Origin: a virus
Length of the DNA: 28,182 nt
IMG/VR virus record: IMGVR_UViG_3300042448_001971
Location: 1-28,182 of that record
Strand: one strand, 5' to 3'
The stretch's first letter is position 1, and every line of letters starts with the position of its first letter. Shown here piece after piece: positions 14,901 to 21,908 of this stretch. A program made the translations under genes and the position numbers. The notes beneath the pieces were generated by a model that saw nothing but the letters and a program-made list of their open reading frames with translations, made no database searches and was not told the DNA's origin.

Positions 14901-15176
14901 CTACTTTACAACAACCAAGGTACTTCTTTCTGCGCGACGTGCCATACGGCGTTCGTTTGCAGTCAGCCCACCCCAGATACCGTACTCATCGTGCTTCATT
15001 CCGTGGGCTAGACACTGCTGCCGTACTACGCAAGTGGCGCAGATCTTTTTGGCTTCACGAACAACTGAAGATTTGTGGTCGCTAAAAAAGAATTCTTGCT
15101 TTCCTTTGCAAGCAGAGCGTTCGCGCCAGTCAAGATCCGCGTTCGAGATTACTCGATGTGTATTTTCTTTTGTCAT
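14901..15176 (-). CDS. whiB: WhiB-family Fe-S transcription regulator
   Basis: This 91-aa protein has the four-cysteine pattern C23, then C46-x2-C49-x5-C55 (KKICATCVVRQQCLAHG), the GIWGGLT turn at 66-72, and a basic C-terminal tail (RRMARRAERS). WhiB proteins hold a 4Fe-4S cluster, bind region 4 of the main sigma factor and DNA, and are almost confined to actinobacteria and their phages. Phage WhiB can shift host promoter use or block septation. The gene has an AAAGGAAAG site and lies immediately downstream of the Ntn-hydrolase gene. Confidence 0.95.
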   Translation of the reverse strand: MTKENTHRVISNADLDWRERSACKGKQEFFFSDHKSSVVREAKKICATCVVRQQCLAHGMKHDEYGIWGGLTANERRMARRAERSTLVVVK

Positions 15177-15200
15177 TTGTCTTTCCTTTAGTTTAGTTTG

Positions 15201-15791
15201 TCACCCTGGTGACGATTGATCCATGATATGAAACGGGGCGCCCGAACCCACGTCTAGCTTTGCCGCAATTGCTAAAGAATCGCGAATAACTTTTTTTGTT
15301 GTCGCGATGCCAGACTCTGCCAAGCTGTCACCTGTCATTGCATACATCGCGCCTAACGCATAGTCTCCGCCGGAGCCGAATGAATAGATGCCAGTTGTAT
15401 CCCGCACCCAAGCGTAATCCTCATCGATCTCGTAGATCTGCCCATTCACAATGGCAAGAACTACTGAGCCGTGTTGCGCCTGTTCTTTCGATTCTCGAGA
15501 CGCGTAGCCGTGGTCTTCAAAACATGTCCGTAAAGCCGGAACAAATTTGCTCGTAACGAAGCGATCAAGGCGAACTCCTGTCAAGTCTCCCGCTCGAGGC
15601 GGAGTGAACGCGTAAGCAAGAATGTTGATTGCGCGAACATCGCCGGCAGCGCCGAGTAGGTATTGCCCATTCTTAACAACCTTTGATGAACCGCGACCAA
15701 GCGTGTACACTCTGCCGCTTTCCTCAGTGACACGAGAGTCGAAACCAACGACTGCCCATGACTTCCCTTGAACCGCGATAATAGTAGTCAC
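15201..15791 (-). CDS. HslV / proteasome-beta-like Ntn hydrolase (196 aa)
   Basis: I use the GTG at 15791, so the product begins M-TTIIAVQGKSWAVVGFDSR. After Met removal Thr1 is the expected nucleophile, as in HslV, which also begins M-TTI. D17 and R19 match conserved proteasome/HslV positions, a Lys follows in SSKVVKNG, and GSGGDYALGAM supplies the conserved SGG turn. The length matches HslV (about 175 aa) with small additions. No HslU-type ATPase is visible in the window. The gene lies 19 nt after a 77-aa gene in a four-gene operon with two membrane microproteins. The stop lies in a GTCAC/GTGAC hairpin. It could degrade host proteins together with a host ATPase. Confidence 0.82.
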   Translation of the reverse strand: MTTIIAVQGKSWAVVGFDSRVTEESGRVYTLGRGSSKVVKNGQYLLGAAGDVRAINILAYAFTPPRAGDLTGVRLDRFVTSKFVPALRTCFEDHGYASRESKEQAQHGSVVLAIVNGQIYEIDEDYAWVRDTTGIYSFGSGGDYALGAMYAMTGDSLAESGIATTKKVIRDSLAIAAKLDVGSGAPFHIMDQSSPG

Positions 15792-15810
15792 GCTGGTCAA
15801 TATAACAAAT

Positions 15811-16044
15811 CTAAAGACCGCAGGCGATCTCAATGTCACGATGGAGGAGACCGGTCGTAAATGAGTTGGTTTTAGTTCTGATGCCGAATGCACGATGACA
15901 CGCTAGCGATAGCTCTTGCGCGTGCTCTGCACTGACGCATTTGAACTTGACAAGTGATTCATTCTCACCAGCGTTGAACCAAAGCATGAGCGAGTCTGCG
16001 TCCGCGAGGATAGCGACTGGGGTTGCCGCAATTGCGGCACTCAT
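15811..16044 (-). CDS. Hypothetical protein (77 aa)
   Basis: Begins MSAAIAATPVAILADADSLM, then LVKFKCVSAEHAQELSLACH and ends with a helix. The ATG overlaps the upstream stop as TGATG, with AAGGAC before it. Located directly before the HslV-like gene. No family recognised; a partner or substrate adaptor of that peptidase is possible from position only. Confidence 0.65.
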   Translation of the reverse strand: MSAAIAATPVAILADADSLMLWFNAGENESLVKFKCVSAEHAQELSLACHRAFGIRTKTNSFTTGLLHRDIEIACGL

Positions 16045-16148
16045 CACTTGTCCTTCTTGCGAACGATGAGCATTCCGCCCAAGATGAAAACAACGAACGC
16101 CCAGCCGAGCGATGCGATTGTGTTGTAGAACTCAATATGAAATTCCAT
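16044..16148 (-). CDS. Single-pass membrane microprotein, paralogue 1 (34 aa)
   Basis: The protein reads MEFHIEFYNTIASLGWAFVV then FILGGMLIVRKKDK, giving one membrane helix and a basic tail. A clear paralogue with the same first ten residues lies at 23870-23974. It follows a 51-aa membrane protein by 3 nt and overlaps the next gene's start, so it is part of the HslV-like operon. Conservation of two copies in one phage argues strongly that this tiny frame is real. Confidence 0.75.
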   Translation of the reverse strand: MEFHIEFYNTIASLGWAFVVFILGGMLIVRKKDK

Positions 16149-16151
16149 AAG

Positions 16152-16307
16152 TTACTTCCTTGTAATTTTGTAGTGATGAGATTTGGTGTGAACGCGAAGG
16201 CGACGCTCTTGATCGATGCGACGCTTTTCACCTGGTGCATGCATAGCCATGTCTGTAAAGACATATGTAAGGAATGCAATTACTGCCGCGTAAGTAAGAA
16301 TGGTCAT
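16152..16307 (-). CDS. Membrane microprotein with basic tail (51 aa)
   Basis: The N-terminal helix MTILTYAAVIAFLTYVFTDM is followed by a strongly basic, soluble C-terminus (KRRIDQERRLRVHTKSHH). It has an AAGGAG site 5 nt before the ATG and is the first gene after a promoter element. It heads the operon ending in the HslV-like peptidase. Function unknown. Confidence 0.7.
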   Translation of the reverse strand: MTILTYAAVIAFLTYVFTDMAMHAPGEKRRIDQERRLRVHTKSHHYKITRK

Positions 16308-16336
16308 TGGTAACTCCTTGCGTCGTTGTTAATGCT

Positions 16337-16355
16337 ATTATACAAACTTTAGTTT
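16337..16355 (-). promoter_or_regulatory. Promoter element copy 1 (exact)
   Basis: Exact copy of the 19-bp element, minus strand AAACTAAAGTTTGTATAAT: inverted repeat AAACT-AA-AGTTT joined to a perfect -10. The -10 ends 29 nt before the ATG at 16307. It probably serves the whole operon down to the HslV-like gene. Confidence 0.85.
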
Positions 16356-16367
16356 AGAATGTTTTGA

Positions 16368-16856
16368 CTATTCAGCTTTTTTTGCCGCAGCTTCTTTGTC
16401 TGCTTCTCGGTCAGCTTTGGGATCTCGGACGTCAAACAAGCCGCGCTTGATCTTGCGGAACACGTCCGGGCGATCTTCGGTAATCTTTTTCGCCATGGAG
16501 TACGCGACATCGCCAACTTCCATGAGCTTGGTCAGATCGACTTGAGCACCCACGTTTGCCGCGGCCCACGACAGAACTTTGTTCTGCCTGTCGGCTCGAG
16601 ACAGCCGGCGTTCTTCTTTAATTTCGTCTGCGTTTTCGACGTACGTGCTCCAGACTCTAGAGTCAATGCTGTATGTTCTAAACACTTGCGTGACTGGGAG
16701 GTCTGGGTTTGTAGAAATGCAGTACGCCGCACGGAGTTTTTCAGCAGGTACACGCTGTTCGTCCGCTGGGACGTTTGACGCGTTGCCGTACTCCTCGATG
16801 AGTTGGCCAATTTCTTTTTTGTATGTCTCGCGTGCGAGATCAAGATCTACTTTCAT
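16368..16856 (-). CDS. Hypothetical protein (162 aa)
   Basis: Begins MKVDLDLARETYKKEIGQLI, is largely helical, and has VTQVFRTYSIDSRVWSTYVE in the centre that could form a helix-turn-helix. The C-terminal tail is charged and repetitive (DPKADREADKEAAAKKAE). The stop lies 13 nt before promoter copy 1, so this is a single-gene unit with promoter copy 2. No family recognised with confidence; a DNA-binding role is possible. Confidence 0.75.
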   Translation of the reverse strand: MKVDLDLARETYKKEIGQLIEEYGNASNVPADEQRVPAEKLRAAYCISTNPDLPVTQVFRTYSIDSRVWSTYVENADEIKEERRLSRADRQNKVLSWAAANVGAQVDLTKLMEVGDVAYSMAKKITEDRPDVFRKIKRGLFDVRDPKADREADKEAAAKKAE

Positions 16857-16886
16857 TTTTTCTTTCTTTCGTTCGATTGTATGGTC

Positions 16887-16905
16887 ATTATACGGACTTT
16901 AGTTT
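16887..16905 (-). promoter_or_regulatory. Promoter element copy 2 (variant)
   Basis: Variant AAACTAAAGTCCGTATAAT. The -10 ends 30 nt before the ATG at 16856. Its AACTAA also supplies the stop codon of the upstream 41-aa gene. Confidence 0.75.
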
Positions 16906-17024
16906 TCCCTCTCCCAGAGATGGAGCCCTGCCGTGGAGCATTCCACGTCAAAATCCATCCAGTTCTGATACGTGAACCCGCATTCACACGTCTCTTCGAC
17001 TGTTGCTGTTGGTGTATTTTCCAC
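16899..17024 (-). CDS. Small Cys-containing protein (41 aa)
   Basis: A GTG start with GAAAGGACG before it. The protein begins VENTPTATVEETCECGFTYQ and ends LHLWEREN. CECG and a later Cys may bind metal. The TAA stop lies inside promoter copy 2, so gene end and next promoter overlap. It is preceded by promoter copy 3 with a 30-nt leader. Confidence 0.65.
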   Translation of the reverse strand: MENTPTATVEETCECGFTYQNWMDFDVECSTAGLHLWEREN

Positions 17025-17054
17025 GTTACGTCCTTTCGTTGTGGGGATATTATC

Positions 17055-17073
17055 ATTATACAAACTTTAGTTT
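17055..17073 (-). promoter_or_regulatory. Promoter element copy 3 (exact)
   Basis: Exact copy. The -10 ends 30 nt before the GTG at 17024, with a GAAAGGA site in the leader. Confidence 0.85.
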
Positions 17074-17100
17074 TAGAACTAGCGGCGGGTGTCTGCCTCG

Positions 17101-17292
17101 TTACTTGCTGTAACGGGCAGATTCTTCGTCAGTAGTAATTTTAGCGTTATAGCCTTGAGCGTCGTACCACGCGCGGGCCTCATCCTCGGTGATGTGAGTC
17201 CATGTCTCACCGTTGTCGGTGGTAATTGCATAGGTAAGGTGAGTCTCGCTCCATGCGATGACCTCGTCGTAAGAGACTTTTGAATACGCCAT
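17101..17292 (-). CDS. Hypothetical protein (63 aa)
   Basis: Begins MAYSKVSYDEVIAWSETHLT, then ITTDNGETWTHITEDEARAW and ends ESARYSK. It is a compact alpha/beta protein with several Trp and Tyr. It has its own promoter (copy 4) and a GAAAGGACA site. No family recognised. Confidence 0.75.
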   Translation of the reverse strand: MAYSKVSYDEVIAWSETHLTYAITTDNGETWTHITEDEARAWYDAQGYNAKITTDEESARYSK

Positions 17293-17322
17293 TGTTATGT
17301 CCTTTCATATGGGGATATTATC

Positions 17323-17341
17323 ATTATACAAACTTTAGTTT
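17323..17341 (-). promoter_or_regulatory. Promoter element copy 4 (exact)
   Basis: Exact copy. The -10 ends 30 nt before the ATG at 17292. It abuts the thyX stop directly (0 nt gap). Confidence 0.85.
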
Positions 17342-18049
17342 CTACGGGACCTGCCTGTCGTGCTTCTCCCAAGCGGCAAACGTAACTGGCATCTCCGGGA
17401 CGGCGAGCTCTAGAACCGCGTCGGCGTACTGACGGATATCTCGTTGAGCAGTCTCATGAGTCCGCAAGGAAAGAAAGTTCATGAGCGCACGAGCGTTAAC
17501 TGTCCAATAGAACTGCGTAAACATCGAAACCGGCAGCACGACTCGTGCCTGTTCCTTTGCAACTCCCATCGCAAGAAGACCGCGGTACGTTCTATACGCA
17601 GCTTCGTTGGCGTTTTCGATCATGTGTGTTGCCGTACTTGCCAGCACGTCGTCGACTTGTTCGAACGTGTATGACCCGGGCTTGCCAACTTGAGTTCGGA
17701 CATCTTTCTTTTCCGGCGTAAAGAACTCGTTCGGCACTTCGCTGTAGCGAGCAGAAAACTCGTTGAAGCTTCCGATGCGATGGCGGAACCATTCCCGTGC
17801 TACGAACACCGGAGTCTTGATGTGAAAACGAAATGCGTTGTGCTCGAAAGGAGTGCCATGCCGCTCCCGCATGAGAAAGTTGATAAGACCTTTATCAACG
17901 TCTGACAGCTCGATTGACTCGACTTTATTTTTGGCAAAACTTACTCGAGCCGCGTTGACAACAGACGCGTCGTCTGCCATCGCCGCGTCAAGGCGAACAA
18001 AGCCTCCGCCAGGAATTTCAATCATTTTGTCCGCGTTGCTCACTTGCAC
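17342..18049 (-). CDS. thyX: Flavin-dependent thymidylate synthase
   Basis: This 235-aa protein has the ThyX signature RHRIGSFNEFSARY at residues 89-102 (consensus RHRxxSxNExSxRY), with HGTPFEHNAF upstream and a C-terminal helix with FLSLRTHETAQRDIRQYA. ThyX makes dTMP from dUMP with methylene-tetrahydrofolate, FAD and NADPH, supplying thymidine for phage DNA synthesis. The length is typical. Two GTG starts are possible, 18049 and 18043; the second overlaps the upstream stop as GTGA. It is the last gene of an operon with the secreted 635-aa protein. Confidence 0.96.
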   Translation of the reverse strand: MQVSNADKMIEIPGGGFVRLDAAMADDASVVNAARVSFAKNKVESIELSDVDKGLINFLMRERHGTPFEHNAFRFHIKTPVFVAREWFRHRIGSFNEFSARYSEVPNEFFTPEKKDVRTQVGKPGSYTFEQVDDVLASTATHMIENANEAAYRTYRGLLAMGVAKEQARVVLPVSMFTQFYWTVNARALMNFLSLRTHETAQRDIRQYADAVLELAVPEMPVTFAAWEKHDRQVP

Positions 18050-19947
18050 ACGACCTTTCTTACTTTTACGAGTTTTTTCGTTTTCTTGTTTCTTACTTTC
18101 ACAACTGAAGTCTTACACCGCTTCTTGCCGGCGACAACTTTCTGTGCTGAAGACTTTGTAACTTCTCCGGGAGACGCTGCTGCAGCAGAAACTGAAGTCG
18201 AAGTTGCAACTACGTCCGCAACGGTAGTTGTTGTCTCCGGTGGAGCGACAGTCGTGGAGGCGGTGACTGGCGGAAGTGTTGTTGTTGTTGTTGTAGTGGT
18301 GGGCGCAAGAGTCGTGGAAGTCGTGGAAGTTGTTGATGCTACCGGAGCCGCAGCATTTCCAGCATGCTGCTTGATTACGACGGCGTCCCAGTCACCAGCA
18401 ACTGCGTATCCTCTGAAACTACCTTTCATGTATCCGCCAATATAAACGCTGCCGGAAGCATCGAGAGCAAGAGACGAAACTACGTCATCCGCAGTCGAAC
18501 CAAATTGCTGAGTTGAGATTCGTACACCACCGCTCGAGTACTTGTGCAATAGGAAGTCATCCCCACCGAACTTCTGCTGGCCAGCAACTCTAACGGAGCT
18601 CGCAGTCCCTACGACGACAACATCGCCATCATTGTTAATTGCCGCTTTTCTATTGAGGTTACCGCAAGGGAGAATCTTTTTCCACTCGAGTAGACCGGCG
18701 GCCGTGTACTTAGAAATGAACGATCCGCCGATTGCTTTTTCAGTGCACTGTGCTTCTCTGTAGAAATTGTTCGATTCGCCGACAACGTAAAGACTTTTAT
18801 CACTTGAGAATACTGCGCTTTGCGGACTAAACTCTCCGTAGTCTCTTTCTAACTCGACAGTCTGAGTAGTCACGCCGGACTTTGACATTTTCATTGTGTA
18901 AAGAGTGTAGAGATCGTCAGTGCTATCTCCCGCAAGAGATCCGCCAGCCCACGCTGACAGCGTCACACTATTTTCTTCGCCGCACGTTAGCGCAAGAAGT
19001 CTGTCGTTTTTTCCGGGAGCGCCGAAATGCTTAGTCCATTCGGGGTCGAGCGAAGAATTTAGGCGAGTAACAAAAGAGTTGGTAGTTGCGCCTTGAGTCT
19101 CGCCGCCGACGTAGACGCTTCCATCCAAGCACACCGCGACAGTGTGGGCGTAGCTTTGTTCGCTGTCTTCAATAACTAACTGACTGCTTACGCCTGAAGC
19201 GTCTACGAACAAAAGCGCAGTGTCAAGCGTTGATCGTTGAGCGTAGCCAAGAAACAAAGCGCGCTCGTCTGGAAGAAGAGCCGAAGCAGTCATTTCAACT
19301 CTTGTCGCCTCGAAGTCAGAACTATCAGAAAAAGATGATTGCCACGTTGTAATCCCGCTAGAGTCGATGCTTCGCACAGAAGTTGACCCGGCTTGCCAAG
19401 AGCCGTGCCTGCTTGCGACTAGCAGCGAGCTGTCGCTCATCGGCTGCACAACTGTTGACCCATCGTAGTTTGCATCGCCAAAACCAACAACCCAGTCCGC
19501 AGCTGACTGAGCAACGACTGTTGACGTCGTTGACGTTGTTGTTGCTGGAAGCGAGATGCGAGTCAAGATCGAGAGTCGTGCTTTGGCAAGATCGACTTCA
19601 TTTGCCCAAACCCAAACAGCGACGTTGCGCGTGTCCGCGTCGTAGCCAGACCCAACACCGAGGCCGACGCCTGGAAAGAAGCAAGACCCGAGCCAGTTCT
19701 GATCTTCACCGATCATCTTTCCAATTGCTGTTGTAGAAATCTCCGCGTCCTGCGTGACGATTGACCACAAGTTGCTCATCGCTTCTCGGCTGATCTCGCT
19801 TCCGGAGATGTTGATTATTCTCCCACGTGTCGACGACACGAGCATTTCTGGGTTTTCACACACGAGTGCGCTAGCGGGGCGCGCTGTTGTCGCAAACGTC
19901 GTAAGTAGAAGTGCGGAAACGATTAGAGCGTGCACTTTAGTTTTCAT
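18040..19947 (-). CDS. Secreted beta-propeller-like protein with Thr-rich linker (635 aa)
   Basis: A signal peptide is clear: MKTKVHALIVSALLLTTFAT followed by TARPASALV, with cleavage likely after ASA near residue 27. From about 150 to 545 there are repeats of the pattern GDDxLLxKY, GSVYIGGYMKG and DASGSVYVG-like strands, resembling SBBP-type beta-propeller repeats. Residues about 555-600 are a Thr/Pro linker (APTTTTTTTTLPP), followed by a very basic Lys-rich end (KKRCKTSVVKVRNKKTKK). Thr-rich linkers of this style are common in secreted proteins of Acidimicrobiia. It is unusual in a phage: possibly a host-acquired surface protein, exclusion factor or virion adhesin. Both gene ends overlap neighbours (ATGA upstream, GTG region of thyX downstream). 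Confidence 0.82.
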   Translation of the reverse strand: MKTKVHALIVSALLLTTFATTARPASALVCENPEMLVSSTRGRIINISGSEISREAMSNLWSIVTQDAEISTTAIGKMIGEDQNWLGSCFFPGVGLGVGSGYDADTRNVAVWVWANEVDLAKARLSILTRISLPATTTSTTSTVVAQSAADWVVGFGDANYDGSTVVQPMSDSSLLVASRHGSWQAGSTSVRSIDSSGITTWQSSFSDSSDFEATRVEMTASALLPDERALFLGYAQRSTLDTALLFVDASGVSSQLVIEDSEQSYAHTVAVCLDGSVYVGGETQGATTNSFVTRLNSSLDPEWTKHFGAPGKNDRLLALTCGEENSVTLSAWAGGSLAGDSTDDLYTLYTMKMSKSGVTTQTVELERDYGEFSPQSAVFSSDKSLYVVGESNNFYREAQCTEKAIGGSFISKYTAAGLLEWKKILPCGNLNRKAAINNDGDVVVVGTASSVRVAGQQKFGGDDFLLHKYSSGGVRISTQQFGSTADDVVSSLALDASGSVYIGGYMKGSFRGYAVAGDWDAVVIKQHAGNAAAPVASTTSTTSTTLAPTTTTTTTTLPPVTASTTVAPPETTTTVADVVATSTSVSAAAASPGEVTKSSAQKVVAGKKRCKTSVVKVRNKKTKKLVKVRKVVCK

Positions 19948-20345
19948 ACTGTCTCTCCTTGAGTAATGAGTTTGTTGCGTTCACGACGGACTAAGTCCGC
20001 GTAGACATAGATTTTTGATAGTTGGCTGTCCGCAAGACCATCAGGCTTCGCGTCACCATGAGCTTGCGACCCAGTGAAATACGCATCGCCGTAGACTTCG
20101 CTCAATCTGGATGGGACAAGCGCAGCTCGAATCGCTGTTGCGCCTGGGTTCAGCTCAAACTCAAGCGACGTTGTCTTGTAAAACGATAGCGAGTCATGCC
20201 GCATGAAGACGCCGTGCTCGAGTTGAATTGACTCGACCGGGCCTTGAAAAGAAGAGAACAGTTCGTGACTGCTTTCGACGACGCTGACCGGGATTCGTGT
20301 TAGCGAGCCATCAACGCTCATTTTGATATAAGTTTTTTCAGTCAT
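19944..20345 (-). CDS. Hypothetical protein (133 aa)
   Basis: Begins MTEKTYIKMSVDGSLTRIPV, then ESIQLEHGVFMRHDSLSFYK and a C-terminal helix KIYVYADLVRRERN. The opening faintly recalls DUF3846-type phage proteins, but I would not assign it. It overlaps the gene upstream by 8 nt and the secreted-protein gene downstream by 4 nt (ATGA), with AAGGAGA near its end acting as ribosome site for that gene. Confidence 0.7.
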   Translation of the reverse strand: MTEKTYIKMSVDGSLTRIPVSVVESSHELFSSFQGPVESIQLEHGVFMRHDSLSFYKTTSLEFELNPGATAIRAALVPSRLSEVYGDAYFTGSQAHGDAKPDGLADSQLSKIYVYADLVRRERNKLITQGETV

Positions 20346-20562
20346 TCAGTCTTTCCATTTTGTAGCGAACGTTGTTTCTCAACTCAATTGTAGAGCGATA
20401 CTCGATGATCCGCTTGGCGTTTTCTAACGTCTGCGGCGTGCCGAGTTTCTTTTTTTCGAGAACAGCTCCGGATAGTCCAATCCGCTGCTGCACAACTTGC
20501 CAAACTCGAGTGCTTGTCGCTTCGTCGTTCTTCTCTTTTGTAAGTGTCTTCTTTTTTGTCAT
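20338..20562 (-). CDS. Small basic protein (74 aa)
   Basis: I take the ATG at 20562 (MTKKKTLTKEKNDEATSTRV). An earlier start at 20655 would run back through the upstream gene and a hairpin. The middle, WQVVQQRIGLSGAVLEKKKL, and the charged helical end suggest a nucleic-acid-associated protein. No family recognised. Confidence 0.6.
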   Translation of the reverse strand: MTKKKTLTKEKNDEATSTRVWQVVQQRIGLSGAVLEKKKLGTPQTLENAKRIIEYRSTIELRNNVRYKMERLND

Positions 20563-20578
20563 ATTTCTTTTGTATCTT

Positions 20579-20594
20579 ACCGAGTAAACTCGGT
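20579..20594 (-). other. Hairpin in the gap before the 74-aa gene
   Basis: ACCGAG-TAAA-CTCGGT is a perfect 6-bp stem with tetraloop. The T-run lies on its plus-strand side, so it would terminate plus-strand rather than minus-strand transcripts. On the minus strand it is more likely a leader structure. Confidence 0.4.
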
Positions 20595-20599
20595 TTTTC

Positions 20600-20815
20600 T
20601 CAGCCGTATTTTTCCTCAAACGAAAGTTCTCTGACTCCACGCTTCTTGAGATCATCGACTTTTGTAGCGATCGTCAAATTCACATCTTGAAGATTGGATC
20701 TCAGTTGAGCAAGTTCTTCGTTGAGAGCGTCGACTTTTTCGCAGATCGCATCGATCTTGCGAAACGTGTCTTCTACTTTCTTCTGGCTTTTGTTTTTGCG
20801 CTTAATGAGTTTCAC
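20600..20815 (-). CDS. Coiled-coil protein (71 aa)
   Basis: A GTG start with AGGAAAGGTAG before it. The sequence MKLIKRKNKSQKKVEDTFRK followed by EKVDALNEELAQLRSNLQDV shows a clear leucine/valine heptad, so it probably forms a dimeric coiled coil. It ends ELSFEEKYG. First well-supported gene of the operon leading to the secreted protein and thyX. Function unknown. Confidence 0.7.
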   Translation of the reverse strand: MKLIKRKNKSQKKVEDTFRKIDAICEKVDALNEELAQLRSNLQDVNLTIATKVDDLKKRGVRELSFEEKYG

Positions 20816-20859
20816 GACTACCTTTCCTGCCGGCGAGTTTCGCTAGGCGTGAACTTATT

Positions 20860-20982
20860 TTACCGCAATGAGCGATGGCGGCTTGCGACCGAGGGGCCGT
20901 TAGCGATCCAGCCTTTTGTGTGGTGGTGCATCCCTCGGCCGCTTGCCATGGGTGTCCTCCGGTACGAGACGAGTGTCGCCAT
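20860..20982 (-). CDS. Possible small basic protein (40 aa)
   Basis: From the ATG at 20982 the frame reads MATLVSYRRTPMASGRGMHH then KGWIANGPSVASRHRSLR. It is Arg/His rich. I see no good ribosome site, and a GTG at 21018 would also fit. Included because a promoter element (copy 5) lies upstream and no other frame uses the interval. Confidence 0.4.
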   Translation of the reverse strand: MATLVSYRRTPMASGRGMHHHTKGWIANGPSVASRHRSLR

Positions 20983-21049
20983 TTCGTCTGACTGACTTTT
21001 CGGGTGACCGTTTTTCACAGCGCTTAACCGTACCGGGTTGGACTTGATC

Positions 21050-21068
21050 ATTATATAAACTTTAGTTT
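21050..21068 (-). promoter_or_regulatory. Promoter element copy 5 (variant)
   Basis: Variant AAACTAAAGTTTATATAAT. It is the only element upstream of the 3.7-kb run from 20982 to 17342, so it probably drives the secreted-protein/thyX operon. The first gene's start is uncertain (67 nt to the ATG used here). Confidence 0.75.
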
Positions 21069-21103
21069 ATTTGTTTTCTACTTCTGCCGGCGAGTGTCAG
21101 CGC

Positions 21104-21247
21104 CTAGTCCGCGGCTGTTCGGCCGCGGCAGGCGCGCTTGTTCGCGACACGCTTGCGGTTTTCATGCTTGCGCGACTTGAGAACATTTCCGTCCGCGAAC
21201 CGCTGGCGATCCTCGGGTGACCATTTTGTGTTTTGCTTGCTTGCCAT
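21104..21247 (-). CDS. Small basic protein, probably leaderless (47 aa)
   Basis: Begins MASKQNTKWSPEDRQRFADG and continues with an Arg/Lys-rich helix (KSRKHENRKRVANKRACRGR). TATAAT ends 7 nt before the ATG, so the message probably has no leader. A 7-bp CCGCGGC/GCCGCGG hairpin lies in the last codons, just before the stop. Likely nucleic-acid binding by composition; no family recognised. Confidence 0.65.
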   Translation of the reverse strand: MASKQNTKWSPEDRQRFADGNVLKSRKHENRKRVANKRACRGRTAAD

Positions 21248-21254
21248 GAAAGTT

Positions 21255-21273
21255 ATTATACAAACTTTAGTTT
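21255..21273 (-). promoter_or_regulatory. Promoter element copy 6 (exact)
   Basis: Exact copy. The -10 ends 7 nt before the ATG at 21247 (leaderless class). Confidence 0.85.
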
Positions 21274-21286
21274 TGTAGCTCGCCGC

Positions 21287-21499
21287 TTATGCGGAGACCC
21301 GCTTGCGCGGGGCCCGGATATGCATGTCGATGTACATTGACGCGGTGCGACCGCAGATCTCGCGATGATGCACTGACGCGCGGATTCCCGCTTCGTGCTG
21401 AGGCAGTCCCATCCAGACCCGCTCGTTCAGCAACTTTTCGAGGAACGCAATTTGCTTTGCGCTCGCACGATTACTTAATCTTCCGATGTCGTAATTCAT
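21287..21499 (-). CDS. Hypothetical protein with KQIAFLEKLL motif (70 aa)
   Basis: Begins MNYDIGRLSNRASAKQIAFL then EKLLNERV, the same helical motif as the start of the DUF6011-like protein at 11216-11782 (ASQKQIDFLTDLLATRV). A second half with HHREICGRTASMYIDMHI follows. The stop is in the loop of a CCGC-TTAT-GCGG hairpin (21283-21294). The motif is common in phage proteins of unknown role. Confidence 0.7.
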   Translation of the reverse strand: MNYDIGRLSNRASAKQIAFLEKLLNERVWMGLPQHEAGIRASVHHREICGRTASMYIDMHIRAPRKRVSA

Positions 21500-21549
21500 G
21501 ATTTTGCCCTTTCGTCCAACCGCGATCCCGTACCGCAGCTGATATAGTC

Positions 21550-21568
21550 ATTATACAAACTTTAGTTT
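21550..21568 (-). promoter_or_regulatory. Promoter element copy 7 (exact)
   Basis: Exact copy. The -10 ends 50 nt before the ATG at 21499; the leader has GACGAAAGGG. Confidence 0.85.
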
Positions 21569-21592
21569 TCTACAGAGCTCCGCCGCTTGGCT

Positions 21593-21606
21593 GGGGCTTG
21601 CGCCCC
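21593..21606 (-). terminator. Intergenic hairpin terminator
   Basis: GGGGC-TTGC-GCCCC lies after the stop at 21630 and before promoter copy 7. No U-run follows, as is common in actinobacterial terminators. Confidence 0.5.
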
Positions 21607-21629
21607 CGAGCCAGTTGAGCGGCTGCGTT

Positions 21630-21860
21630 TTAGAAAGCCGTAGCCTCGATGTCGCGTCGCACTGCGTCTCGCAGTCGCTGGTTGTATTCCGCGTGGCGGA
21701 CCGCAGCTTGTGGTGTGCGCGTGCGGCCAGTCGGCGTGGTGCAAAAGTCGCTGACAAGTTCTTCGTCTGTCCAGCATTCGTCGATGTCTGCGCAGGTGCC
21801 GCGTCCAACCTTTTTGCTGGCGCGAATTGCGTCCACGCATGCTTGTTGTTCTGGTGTCAT
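21630..21860 (-). CDS. Conserved phage-type hypothetical protein (76 aa)
   Basis: Begins MTPEQQACVDAIRASKKVGR, then GTCADIDECWTDEELVSDF, and ends with a helix rich in Arg and Ala (HAEYNQRLRDAVRRDIEATA). The CxxIDECWTDEEL motif is one I recognise from small actinophage proteins. It has a GAGGGGAAA site and promoter copy 8. The stop lies in a hairpin loop (CGGCT/AGCCG). Confidence 0.75.
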   Translation of the reverse strand: MTPEQQACVDAIRASKKVGRGTCADIDECWTDEELVSDFCTTPTGRTRTPQAAVRHAEYNQRLRDAVRRDIEATAF

Positions 21861-21889
21861 TTTATTTTCCCCTCGTTGCTGATATGATC

Positions 21890-21908
21890 ATTATACAAAC
21901 TTTAGTTT
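21890..21908 (-). promoter_or_regulatory. Promoter element copy 8 (exact)
   Basis: Exact copy. The -10 ends 29 nt before the ATG at 21860. It overlaps the stop codon of the upstream 60-aa gene by 2 nt. Confidence 0.85.
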
